Under the pieces are notes generated by a model, which saw only the letters and a program-made list of their open reading frames with translations, was not told the DNA's origin and ran no database searches. The position numbers and the translations under genes are program-made. From Struthio camelus (Eukaryota; Chordata; Aves; Struthioniformes; Struthionidae), in NCBI RefSeq assembly GCF_040807025.1, contig NC_090945.1, positions 75,837,088 through 75,901,087 on the forward strand: DNA of 64,000 bases, in the 5' to 3' direction. Of the stretch, positions 14,201 through 27,400 are shown piece after piece. Numbering within the stretch: the first letter of the stretch is position 1; each line of letters starts with the position of its first letter.

Positions 14201-17200
14201 CAAAAGGGATACGTAGCTCAATTTACTCTTTCAGTGCCAGTAACTTGTTGAGTGTTGTTGGAGTGCAAATCCGGGGTCCCAGGAAGACCTTTACATTTAC
14301 GCAAAAATTCATTAGGTCAGAAGAACTTTGCTACCCAATAGGTCTGCTTATGATGACTGAAGAGTCCTTTCTGAGGATAGACCCTATCATGTATTTCTAC
14401 AGCTCCTGATGCATTGTGGACCAAAAACCTTATACAGCGTTAAAAAAGGTGACGTGAGAGCATATTTAACAGAATCCCATTTCCTATTCAGGAATACATC
14501 CATCCTCAAAAGAACCGCTTTAAATTTACTTACAGACATGTACTCACTTCTCATTGAAACCAATTATATCAAAACAGACATTCGACTGTCACTGCTTCCT
14601 AAGGGCATTCTTTAATAAATTTTACCTTTTTGCAGAGAATAGTCTCTTGCAAATCTTTTCAGTGTGTTTTTGTTCTTTACAGAGCCATGTAGCACAGTTG
14701 TATGAAAAATGAGTCTTCTCATTAGTATTTGAAGATTTGTTTCTTGTTCTTGTCCCTACTCGTTGAAGGTTGAAACGTGTATTGGTAACAATGGCTTCTT
14801 GCTGTAAAGTCATCCTCCTATTATCTACCACGCTTCTGAAGAACAAAGAGAAAAAAATCTGGTCTGTTATGCAGATATGGTTCCCCACCCAATAACTCAC
14901 CCAGAGGAAGCATCTAGTGGCTGCCCACACTAAATTTCATTTGAATAGCCTGATAATTAATAAATCAAACCTTTGCTAAATCCCTCAGTTTATTTTTTCA
15001 CCTTTTTCTGAAAATTAAGTTGTTTAGTCTAAAGTTAATTCAAGCCATTAAAATGACTTGAAAACTTACCATTACGCTTCATACTCTGGTGAGTTTTTTT
15101 TCAACCAGGAATGAGCAGTAGGGCCATTGCTTGGTGTCCTCTCATGGCTGCTGTCTCGTCTTGCCGCTGGCTATGATTCAGGTGCTTTGGCACATCTGCT
15201 AGAAGCAGTGGAAGTAGACCGCACACACATCTGTTGTTTATTTCTGGATGGTGTCTTTCACAGGTGCTCCAAAAGGAACTGCGGTGTTGGGTGTTGGCAT
15301 CAGAGGCTGCAGAAATATAGGCATGGCTATCTTCTCGCTCCTGCTGAAGAAAGAAGTTGTTGCTTAAGCCTTTACCGCAAGATTGGCTGAAAAGCAGAGC
15401 TGGAAATAGCAGTTCAGACCTACCCATCCTGTGTGACAAAAGTCAGGGCCAGCCCTGAGAACTAGAGAAGAGGCTGAGAGCACAGGCACTTTCCACCTGT
15501 GCTGTCACAGGGAGTTTTAATCTACTCTGTGTCAAAAATAACCCTCAAACTATTGCATGCACCAATGTACCAGTTCACCGTTTTCAAAGAATCTCCTGAA
15601 CTTTTTCCCCCTCCCTCCTTCTCTCCTGTCTCACACCCTAGACATAAAGGACTGCCCTGTGATGTGCATGCACACAGATGAGTGTGACGAGAAGGTGGAT
15701 GAGAAAGCTGCTACGTGCTCAGCGAGTTATTCCCAAAAGTAAGGCTAGCGTGAAGGGTGTGGAAATCTGTAGTCCTTTGTATCAGTTGGAAGGGAGCGTT
15801 TAACGTTCTGAAGTGCTCTGAGAATATCCACTTGTTCCTCCTATTGAGGACTGTTTATATTTTCCTTGGCTTTTATGAAGCACTGCTCACACTGGCAAGC
15901 TCCAAGCTTTTTCTGGTTCAAGTATGGTCTAACCCCCTATGTCAATGATATAAATCATGTCTGTGATTATACAGATACCCCGGTTCTCAGTTTTTCTGCT
16001 AGATTTGTTATCTTGTTATTTTGAGAATTTAATAGGTCCATATGGAGTGTGACACTTATTTTCTCTTACTGTGGGTGATTCAATACTTTTGAGAGTAGAA
16101 ATGGATCTAACCACACATCTAAGCCTGAGTTCATGCTTGCTCTGCCTAGCCAGGTTCTGACTAACCCTCATACAAAGTCCTACTGGAGGTAATGGGCAGC
16201 AGGGTTGCTCTAAAACAATACAACCCATTAATACCTTTCAATTAATTTTAATCACTTTTTCAATAATTTCTACCAAAACCAGCTGGTGTTATCGTTTTAG
16301 GCTTAATCAGAAAACAGATTACGTTTTTGACTGACATACTCAAGTGCAAAATACGTGAGATTTTTCAGCAGATGTGCATCAACTCTGCTCAGCTGTAAAG
16401 TGCCCAGTTATTATCTTTTCCCTTACTTCTGACATATTTCCATTGCCAGAACCCATCTGAAAGCTTGTCAGTTGGGATGGTTTTGAGCACCTATTCATAA
16501 CCAAGTTGCAAGTAGACCGATCCATGAACAGACTTCCAACTCTGAAGTAGAAACTGAACAAGAGCAGAACCAAAAATACAAAATTTAACTAATGGAGTCC
16601 TGCTCTAGAACAAGGGCTCTACAACATTGCAAAAAATACAGCTACTACTAATAATAGCAATCAAATACCAACAGATTCATCTGGGAGGGGTGAATGAAAT
16701 TTAGATTTAAACACTCTCCCCACCGCACCTCCCACTGGGGGATCAGGACACTTAAATATAAACACATATGAAATTCTGAGAAGAAAAATGTATGGTATAG
16801 CACACTAAATTATTTCAACCAAAGCTTGTTCCAAAAGTGCCTTTGAAAGCTATCATGGAAGCAGGGGGTAGGAAGAGAGTGCCCGAGATTGCAGATGGGA
16901 AATCTGAAGCTCAGGTTTAAAAGTGAAGAGTGTCCGGTGTCTGTAATAGCTACAAATGAAGCCAATCAATACTATGTACGAAATACCACTGTAATGCTCT
17001 ATAGTCTTAGATATCACTAAATGAATACAGATGGCATGTCTTCATCTGAAGTACTTGATCAGATAGAATATAACATAGATTTTTGTCCCTAACAAAGCTT
17101 GACTCAAAACAAGACACAAAATGGAATGGGCCAGAAGGTCGTGCTAACCTTGTGGTTTTATAGCAAAGTGCAGTGAGAGACAAAAATGGCCCAGTGTTTA

Positions 17201-17325
17201 GAAGTTTGGCACATGGGTAGAGCCAGAAAGTCTGGCTGCTATCTGTTACCCTAGCATTAGCAGGCAAAGGAAGAAGCGTTAATGGGGGTTTAAGGAAAAG
17301 ATTGGTAACCTAATATTAGTGAACC
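11240..17325. other. Intergenic DNA, no gene seen
   Basis: The longest frames (for example 118 codons at 13249-13605) have no domain, no codon bias and no splice context. A CT-rich run lies near 12963-13013. Nothing else stands out. Confidence 0.5.
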
Positions 17326-17329
17326 AATA

Positions 17330-17960
17330 TGTCTGTCGCTTTTGTGTTCATTAGTTTGATCAAGCTGTCAAAACTTTAGGAGACTGAATGATGGAAATAA
17401 ATCTAGCAGATCCCATTTAGCAGCAAGCACAGTTTCTATCTGTGTACGATCTGCTTCAGAATTTTCCACCTGTGCTTCCTGCAGTATTGTGTCAGATGCT
17501 GCCCCGTTTCATACACTGCCTGAGACGGCCCGATGAGCGCACTGAAGACTGTGGGGCAGGGAAAATCAGTAAATTGTACGTTATCTAGGGGGAAAATACT
17601 GAGAAATCAGATACATCTCCTGGAAAATATCGACATGTTTAATAGAATTTCTGTTCAGTACAAACTATGGCAATAACATAGCTGCTTCAATTTCATATAA
17701 TTTTACAAACATGAATGCACTTTCCCAGCAGTCTGTCTGGATAAATCAGATAAGTTGATGGCTGTTTAGCAGAGAGAGACAGAAGGATTTCTTTCTTCAA
17801 AGACAGTAGCTTGCATCCGAGCTTATGCAAATGGCACTCCCCATTTTTATACCAACTGAGCAGCAAATGCTAAGTATTAATGCCCAGCAGAGCCAGCTGC
17901 CTGCTTGCAGGCACAGATCTGCAGCTCCGGAGACTCCCCAGATCGTAAGGTTCATTCTCA
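17330..17960. promoter_or_regulatory. Candidate conserved enhancer block (POU octamer)
   Basis: The block has mixed-complexity, unique-looking sequence with factor-site motifs: an octamer ATGCAAAT near 17824-17831, MEIS-like CTGTCA near 17367, and E-boxes (CACCTG near 17468, CAGCTG near 17898). Its texture differs from the surrounding AT-rich filler. It lies about 22 kb downstream of SOHO1. That position fits a cluster enhancer, because HMX1 enhancers are known to lie on the downstream side in mammals, but homology to them is not shown. Confidence 0.3.
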
Positions 17961-18199
17961 AAGCAGGATACTTTGCAAAAGGAAATAATTCTTAAAAACA
18001 AGAGACTAGCCTTCAACAAGGATATCTGTACCATTACCTAGGGCTTTGAGGCTCAGATTTGCCATACCTTTTAGACCCGCTTCTGGCCATAAGCGGGATC
18101 AAGTAAGGGATTTCTCTAAAACTACCATCCTTGTTCTCCTGTGAAAACAATCCCCTGCCCTCCACACCTTGCTGGCCTTTTAAGTACCTTTTCGTCTAT

Positions 18200-18400
18200 A
18201 TTTTGTGGAAATCCATAGATGCCAACAACATTTACATTGTTGCTTCCAGAGTGTCCTTATCACGGCTATAATAAACAATCTTTATGGCCTAGAGTTAAAT
18301 GTAATTTTTCAAAGTTAAAGAGCCTCAATCAATACTTTCATTATCTGCACTATAAATTATCCATTAATGGAAACTCATTAGAAAAGGCATTGCCTTTTTC
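18200..18400. promoter_or_regulatory. Candidate enhancer with palindromic homeodomain and SOX-like sites
   Basis: It holds a perfect 12-bp palindrome TCCATTAATGGA at 18360-18371 (two overlapping TAAT/ATTA cores) and a dyad AACAACATTTACATTGTT at about 18225-18242 resembling paired SOX sites. It also has a FOX-like 'ataaacaat' and 'aaattatcc'. These are direct motif observations; enhancer function is inferred. Confidence 0.33.
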
Positions 18401-21400
18401 TCCCTATACCTCTGAGTGCTGCTCTGGGTCCCACAGCTGGCATTTGCAAGCTGAACAGTTTTATGGAGAATGTTTTCCTTAGAAACAGCCAGAAAGTCTG
18501 CTGGTCTGGGGCTTTGGAAAGCCAGAGTGGGAGAAAGCAAGGGAGGATCCAGAGCTCTTTTCCTCTTTCCTCTAGGCACAGGTCATAACAAAACAATCAT
18601 CTGCTTTGCAAACTTTAAGCAAGAATTAAGATTTGAGCACTTCTCTCTGAAAGTGAGTGAGTACACCAGCACGTTCTCCTTCTTATTCAGACACAAATGT
18701 CTTCATTCAGTGGCCTCTAAGGAATAAAATTTGGAGCTTGAAACCTACAAACTGGCCATCACAGCTAGATTAAGATACCAGAAGATATTTAATTTTGCTG
18801 ATTTTACTGAATTCTTTCTCAAATCTGAAGTATCCACTAATTCCAGCAGAAAAACAGAATCTAGAACAGTTGCTAGATTCTGGTACCAAGTGATTTTTTA
18901 TGCACATGGAGCCAGTCAAGGTAGCTGGTTAACCAGCTATTTTCCTAAACAGAAGACCCTCATATCTTCACCATTAATTTAGCTGAAATAAAAAATATAA
19001 AGTTTGTTAGAATTAAATTTTTTTTTTTAGAAAAGGAATATAATGATGTTAGCTCAAACCACAGTATTCTAGAGATGCATTAGCTTCCTTAGGTTCTCTT
19101 TACTGGTACCTGCAGGTACATTAGTGTGAGAGTTCAAACTCTTCGTAGCACTGAGTCATTCAAGAAAGCCTAACAACATTATATGACCACACAATTTGAT
19201 GTTGTGCACTGCCTTCATCTGTGCTTGAATTAGTCTTGCCTAACTATAGACCTACTAACTAGAGAAAAAAAGTGCAAAAGGCTAGAAGAGCAGAGGACAA
19301 GAAAACGCAGGAACTAACAGGAACACTCACTTTGGCAAGCTATATGACTGGTCAAGATACAACAAAAGAACGTAGGCTCAAGCGTGTGTTTGCAGAAGTT
19401 CATGTGCTGCCCAGATAGTCAGCATACAAAAGTGCAAGTTCACCATCCACAAAATGGTTCTTAATGAGAGTTTGCACTTTTTCCTCCAAATTACTAACAG
19501 TGTATGAGCCTTTTAACATAACCCTGAGACAAAGGGGAAACTGAAGAAAACAGCTGTAACAGTATGAAAGGTTTGTTTAACCCCCAGAACATCTAAAACA
19601 ATAGGTTTGGGGAGCTGTTGAAAGGAGCAGGCTGGCAATGGATTTTTCTCTGGAGCAGAGGCACCCTATCATAGCAGGCTCTGGCTCAAGGAATAGAGTA
19701 GTTCTGGAAAGCCATAATCTTAAAAAGACTTATAGAGGTAGATCAAAGCTATTTATAACTATTCAATATTTGACTTAAAATCAAAAATGCAGCTTGTTGC
19801 GGCTGATTTCTTGGGAGTGAGGTAAAAGACATTCTTAATCCTACATCACGTTAAAGAACTGCCTTACAGACAAGCGAAGCAGAAGCTGTACAAATTCACA
19901 TACGCCGTTCTCCTTTATGCAAAAAAATAAGGAGATATAGGGAGAGAAACACTACTTCTTAGTGCAAAGGTAAATTTCTACTCAGTGTGTAGAAATAAAT
20001 CATGGGTTACATTTTTTGCTAACAATATTAGTAAAATGGTTTACTTTCTTAGACTGCTGAATCTTCAACCCTTTTAAAAGTCTCCTGATTCTCGGAGAAC
20101 CCTTCAGCCTGAACATGATCCAGAACGGTCTGAATGTATCTGGAAACAGATTTCCTAACTATGACACAACACATACCTAATTTGTTTTACTTATATTGTT
20201 ATAAAACCTCAAGTTAAGCTCTTCATGCCAAGTAAATACAGAAGAAAAGAGTGCCCTGCAAGATCTTAATCTGGACGTGAAAAATATGGCTTAGCCGCCT
20301 TGTGAAACTGTTTCTAACAGTTTCTTGGTTTGTGTTGGTGCCATGCCAAGCTCTCAGTCTCAGTTTTGTTTTTTGTTTGTTTGTTTTTTCTTTTTGACTG
20401 AAGCAAGTGTTTCTCAGGGAAGAGAGTGCCAAAATATTTTTTTTCTTTCTGTAGAAATCTGTAGAAGTACAATGCAAAAATACTTGCCTCATACTCGTTC
20501 AGCCCAAACCTCTTCATTTTACCTCTATGAAACATAAAGGGGAAATTACAAATCCCTCTCCTCATATCTGTAGTGCTGAAAACTTATTTTCTTGGGGGAA
20601 GGGTACAGGGAATAATAATTCAATATTAAATTACTTAACATTGTCACCTGGAAGATACTGTGTTACTGAACAGAATCTACTCTGGTCTCCTGCTTTTAAC
20701 AATTTTGACCTCACTATCTAACTTCCAGGTTGCATGTGTGCTCCTTTTCTTTCTCCCTTGCAGCTGCCATAACTACACGCTACATCCTGAATCACCGTTT
20801 GCGTAAGTGGCCATGGAGGCATGCAGCTGAGCGCTGGGGTGTATTGTTGCCTCCTCCTACACGTGCAGCAGTCCCTCTGTTGCAAGTCCTTCTTGCATTC
20901 CCAAAACAATGTTGCATATGTTTTCCGTGCAGAATTTTACACCTCCTCTTTCAATAATCCAGCCAAAGCTGGCCAAACCTTTGAAGGTAACACAACAGCT
21001 CCACTGTGCACAGTATCTCAATTTCCATTTTGGCACTCCCCTTTAAATAACTGGGCAACTTCAATGTATATGAAACAGACAATCAATCCTCATGTCATTA
21101 TGAGCTGGAAAATGCTATGTTACCCCAAAACAATGAGTTCCACACTCAATACCTTACCCAAGGTAAAGGCTGACTTCTTGATCAATATTAACCCAATCTA
21201 AGGAAGAAAGGTATCAAAATGATGCTTAAGAAACTGAGGATCATGTCAGACAGCTGAGGTGATTAAACTCAGGAATGGAATTATCTGTCTGCAATTGCCG
21301 ATAGGAATCAAACCATACAATATCCTCTCTGTTCTAGACTGCGAGATTTAATCTGCTCGTTATTCCTGTGCTGGCAAAATTGGTCCGCAGATTTCATGAG

Positions 21401-24400
21401 TTTTCTTTAAAGACTGTTAAAAGATTATATGCTTCTGTCCTCTCTTAGACCCCATTCTTACAGGACTGCAAAAATCTAACTCGCATTTTGAATCCTCTGA
21501 GCAGTTTGCAATCATAGCTTTCCTCTTAAGTTTAGGTCAAGGTCTATTTTAAGCAAATGTAGTTACTTTGTGAAACACATGCACAATTAAAACCTTCCAT
21601 GATGCAAAAAAGGTATAATGCTACTTTCCAAAAGATATTTGTAATGAAGTTGAGAGGTCGGACTTACAGATGATCTGCACTCTTTACAAACAGTGTTCCC
21701 AATGAACAAAGCGCACTTCAGAGCACTGCCATGAGGTCTGTACTCACCTTGTATATGGGCAGGTGAGGAACTAAGGCAACTCACCCTCTTCCCCAAGAGC
21801 AGGTAGCAAGCCAGCAGGGAAGCCAGAACTAGCCCCCAGGTCCTGTTGCCTCCTCTAAAGTCACACCTTTCTTCCTAGCTCTATAAAAATCATTTCCGAA
21901 GTATTTAGTGCTCAAATTTATCACGGGTGAGTAGAAATGATTGAGGGAAAAAACCCTCAGATCAGTTTCTAATACCTGAATTTGTTCTTTTGTCCTCTGT
22001 TTTCACCTTTTCTATGCACTCAGTGACATCCAGGAGTTGTATATACAGTTTACGGGAACCTGAGGCAGCAAGGTAGTAAATACTCTCTGGGAGGTCAAGT
22101 GGCCCTGCTGGAGCCAGGGTGAGAGCTGAGAGTGCCGAGCACCTTTGCAGGGTTCTCAACTTGTTGCCAGATTCAACCTTTTCTATTTCACCTCGTTCTT
22201 AGCGGTATCTCTGCTTCAAGCTACACACTTACAACTGTTCAGCAGCCTGAGAAAGTTTTATATTCTGGGTACCTGTATACAGATTCGTTAACTTCATTTC
22301 TGACTATTTTTGTGTTTCCTTTCCTCGGTGGTGGTATTTTGTTATTTCTCTCCTATCGCTTCCTTTGATTCTGGATTGGTTTGTCATTCACAGAGGTGTT
22401 GGCACTATCAAATGATTTGAATCCAGGTACTCTCTCTCCAGCAGCAATGTTTCCTCTGCAGTTGAGCATCCAGTCTGGATATTACTTGCTGCAATAGGGC
22501 TCTGCAGTCATTGCGCTGAATTCCTTTGCACTACAAGAAATTCATATATCCTTCTGTCCAACTATTCAGAGTCAATCCATTCCTTCAGCTTTCATGAGCT
22601 CTGGGGAAATGAATGCTAAGACTTAACATGAGTGCTTGTGGGAACCAATTTGCTATATATATTTATAAATTTTCACTGGTATACACAACCATGAACTCAA
22701 TATTACATTATTTACATGACTAATTACCACTGATCAGGATAGTTCCCATAGAGAATAATTGTGCAAGTATGGACCAAACAACGTATGAAAGAAAAGCCTC
22801 CAAGCATTGTTTATTCAGATGGATATAGCATATTCTTGCAATGAACACTGAAGAAACCATGATCTCTTTCTAGACATTCCTCTTAAAGGAAAAAGATGGT
22901 AAAGTTGTGAGTTGTTTGTGAATTGTACTATGTAACAACTGAAAGTACAACAAGACAACATTGCAGTAAAAGCACATTGCATCTTCATTCCATAATACAA
23001 AGTTCACAAGCAGACTGAGTTGGGAGGTTTTCTATCACATACTCCTAAATTGTATGAACTCAGTATTAATCACAGTAAAAAGTAACACTATAAAAGGGAA
23101 AGTAGTAATGGCAGCTACAAGCTGCATCAACCCACAAGTCTTGTTTATTTTCTTACTTCCTTAGGATAACACAGTAAGAAACATTTATTTCATTCATGGC
23201 TGCTAGTCCTGCTATGATCAGCATTACAGACTGAAGGCTATCATTAACAGGAGTTGATGAAGATGGTAAAATATCAGTCTTGGCTGGCAAACATGAAAAG
23301 CAAGAACAACAAAACCTTATCTCCTACAGAATAACCCTGATAACTGTTTGATTCTTTCCCCAGTGAACAAACCAGTGCCAAGAAAAGCTACTAGGTAGAT
23401 AAGAACATGACAATTTGAGACAGACTGCAACTTCTCTGGCATGAATAATCTCATGTTCCTTCACTCTTATGGTCTCACCATATACCCTTGATTCAAACTG
23501 AACGGGTTAGGGGAGAGAAGAAATGTCAGTCCAAGCATGCATTACGCAGAGCATTGGGGCCTCTAAGTGTTCTGGCAAACAGTAAATCACAGAAAAGGCA
23601 GGTGAAAGTGTTCTCCTGAGTTCATGAAAAGCAAAAGGCCAATCACAAACGATTTTCATAAGGATGAGAGTGGTCTGGAGATTAAGGCACTGCCTGGCAT
23701 TGATAGGGCTTGTTTCAGCTCCCAGTTCTGACAGGAATTTGCTTTGCTCCCCCACCTCTCCACACAGTATAAGGAAAACAAACTATTTGTCCCACTTATT
23801 TAGATTGACAGTGAGGAGCAGTAAAATCTGTTTTATGCTTTGAGCACAAACCCACACCTTGGATCCCTTGGGCTGGCTAGTACCTTTAGATATTCTGTAA
23901 TAAATATACATCACCATGCGTTTTCAAAGAGAAATAAGAAGGAAAAAAAGCAGTATTTTCTATTCAACTGTAGGAAAAAAAAACAAAACTCAAGAGCAGC
24001 AGCTGTTATTTGAAGCTTCTTCCATGAGCACTTCATTTAGTGCAACAGCAGGCCTGCAAGACATAGCAACCATTTCACTGTTATTTTTAAGTGTTATTTT
24101 CATTGTACAAAGATTAAAACACTAAGAGAAAGATAGAAAGACAGAAATAATGCCTGTCACCAGGCTATCACTTCATTGACATAGCCACAGAAGACAAATT
24201 AACCAAACAAAACACACTTTGAGGTAGGTTGAGTTTTGAGTCAATTTTCCAGCTGAAATATTTGCATGGAAGCAACTACTCATCTACCTGAGAGCCTGCT
24301 TGAGCACAAACACACTCAGGGAGGGTTAGCTCAAGACAAGACTAACAGACCCGCATTGAATAGACCAATAGGAAAACCAAGGAACCCTGCAAACTCTGCT

Positions 24401-27400
24401 CTTCATTCAGTGCCATGACACAAAAGAACTTTTTCCTCAAAAGCTTGACCGGGACTCAATGACATCTGGGAGAGCAGAGCATTACACAAAAGAAAAAAGT
24501 TTAATCTGCAGATAAATGAGAGAACCACATCAGATAGTTCAAAGCAGAAGGGAAATGAGCATCTAAGTCATAGCGAGATCTTCAGAGATTTTATACAGTC
24601 TCTAAAGCCTCACAGATATTCCAGATTCAGTGTGAACCAAGACTTTTAGGATGTGTATCGTTCACTACCACTAAGTTGTGGCAATGAAAATAAGGCCAGA
24701 TAGCATGGCTCCAAGACTAGGCATATTATGCAGAGGAAATACAACAAAATAGCACATAAGGTTCTCAAGAGTACCATACAAGAATAGAGAGGCATATCCT
24801 AAAAATAAAAAGAATGGAAACTACTTAGGATTTGATCCTATCCTGAGCTAATAGGAGGGGGGAAAGGGGAATCATCAAAATAAGAAAACCCCCACAACTT
24901 TCTCCGATACTTTTAATGAGATGTTAGGGCTTTAACTGGTGAATGAGCTGCACTGACATGGCATTACATTTCTCATTCAACTTTCACATAAGACACATGC
25001 AAGTTATTTTTGTTTGTATTGGGCTGGCAGATGCATCCATTTGAAAAAACGGGCAATGGGAAGCTTGCTAGACAGTGACGCAACACAATGTGCAGTGCCA
25101 AAGCAAACTTTGTGTCTGTTTCTTTTCACAATGACATTACATGAATTGGAATTAAATCCACTGAAGTGACTGGAATTACACTCATCTGCTCAAGTGAGAC
25201 TCCCATACAACTTCTTCTCACAGCAAGGAAGCCATAAGGTTCTTTTTCTGCAGCTTTCCTTTTCCCCTGCTCCACTAGGGGTTCTGGGCAGTGCTGTGCA
25301 CCAAAGCGTACATTACCAAATGCCAAAGTATGTTCTTCAAAGGGACTTCATCTTTTGGTCTGCCTCTAAAATCCTTGAGCTTCATAGGTAGCAGATGGCA
25401 GGATTCTTTACTCTATTAGAATGATTTTACTCAAAATTCATATAGTAAAACAAGGCAGAGCATAGACCACAGACTTTAAAGTCTTACACAAGAATCATAA
25501 AGAAGTAAATCACATTTAGACCCCTCATCTTGTCAGAAACATTCCCTCTTCAGCTATTTCATAATAGCAGCTACCTAGTCATAGACAGCAGACCCTCTAG
25601 CCACCAGAAAGACCTCACACCATAACTCACCTTCAACAAGGCTTGGAGTAAGTCTTCCATCATTGCAGGACTAGCTTTGCCAACATCTTAAAAATAACAA
25701 GACTGTACTGTCCATTGATTCTGCTCTATGCTTGCTCTCTAGGACACTTCCCCACAAAATCCCCTGCAAGCAAAAGCAAATATATTGCACTAGAGAGCAT
25801 TTATCCTCTCTCTAAATCTTGGAACAAGTTAAGTGGCCACACCTGCTGCAGTAGGTCTCCATGCTAAAAAACAAGTTGAATGCTAGTAGGGGAATTTGTT
25901 CATGCAGCTGAGGTGAATAATCAGGAGAGCTCTGACAGGGCCTATGTTAAAAAATGTGGAAAACAAACCCTGAACCTTTGCTAGTTGTAAATGAGTGTAA
26001 CTCCATGGATTTTAATAAATCTATGATGATTTATTGCAGGTGAAGACCTTGTACAACATCCTTCAATGGGCTGAGAACCTCTCTGTTTTTATTAGAAGGC
26101 TACTAAAAATGCTTCTCAGTCCCTGAAGAAGTAGCTTGAGATACTTGGAATGTATGCCCGATTTGTAGGGCTTTGCCTTTATTGCAGTCTTAGCAACTGT
26201 GGTTGTTTTCTTGCCTTTAAGCAAGTGTGTGTAGAGAATCCTTATGGGGTCTTTTATGTCCGATTTGTTGCTTTTCTAGCTGTGATTTTTACATAGGTTA
26301 GACGTATCTTTGACTGTTGCCAGTTAGAAAGCTGAGCCAGAGCTAAAGAATCATAAACAGAGCTAAGTGTTAATGCAAGATAATGGCCAGGTTAGTTTAG
26401 GCATATTATCTAGTCCTGGATGAATCTTCCCCTTCAGGATGAAATCTAGTTGTAAAATAAGTAAAAATCTTATTGAATGGATTTTTCCAAATCCACTTCA
26501 GGTTGCAAATCTAAAAACACTTATTCATATATTTAACTTGATACACATGAGTAGCTCTATTGATTTCTCTCTGTATTGAGTTCAGTGAAGCTACTCACAC
26601 GTGTCAGGGTAAGCAAAAGCATAAGTGTTTGTGGGACAATGATTTAATTGCTCTGATCTCAATTTTTATGCTATTCTTCACCAAGGATTAACCACTAGAG
26701 AAAACCACTAAAGAGAGTAGTAGATTTTGCAGCTCTAGCACTTTCAAATTACAATTGCAATTCTTGCAGGATTTTAAGTATTCAGCACTAAATATCTACT
26801 TCTTAAACCCTTTTCAATCTGTGTAATATCTTTAAGTTTTACACCTATATGCAAAAAATATAAAATAAATAATGAAATATATAATATGAGAATGTGCATT
26901 TGCATGCAGGTACATACCTGCTACATGTATTGCTACGGACTGAAGGCAAGAGACAAAACACCACAAAGATTAGAGAATTATCTAGTTAATATGTATGGCT
27001 TTGTCTTTGTTTTTTTTTTTTACTTTCAAAGCACTTACATATTTGTCATTCTCAAATATTGAGGATCCACACAAACTTCCACCTTGCTCTTACTCCTTTG
27101 AAGACTGCTTTTGGCTTGTCCTCTCCCCTCAGGGTTTTGAACATTAAACGGAAAGTCTGAACGCTGAATCTATTTCTCAGTGTACACTAGTCCATGCTTG
27201 TGCTGACTGTGTTCAAGAAACAGCATTAGGAATTTTCTTTTTTCTGCTGAGAAGGAGAGGATGAAGGAGGAAAGAATGACCAATTATAAACTCTGTTGTC
27301 TTTAGATGAAAGAACCTTTTTGTGGTATTCTTCAATCTCTTGTTTGGGCTGTCAACAGCAATTTGATAAAGAATGTTCCTATGGCTGACCTGTTTTTTCA

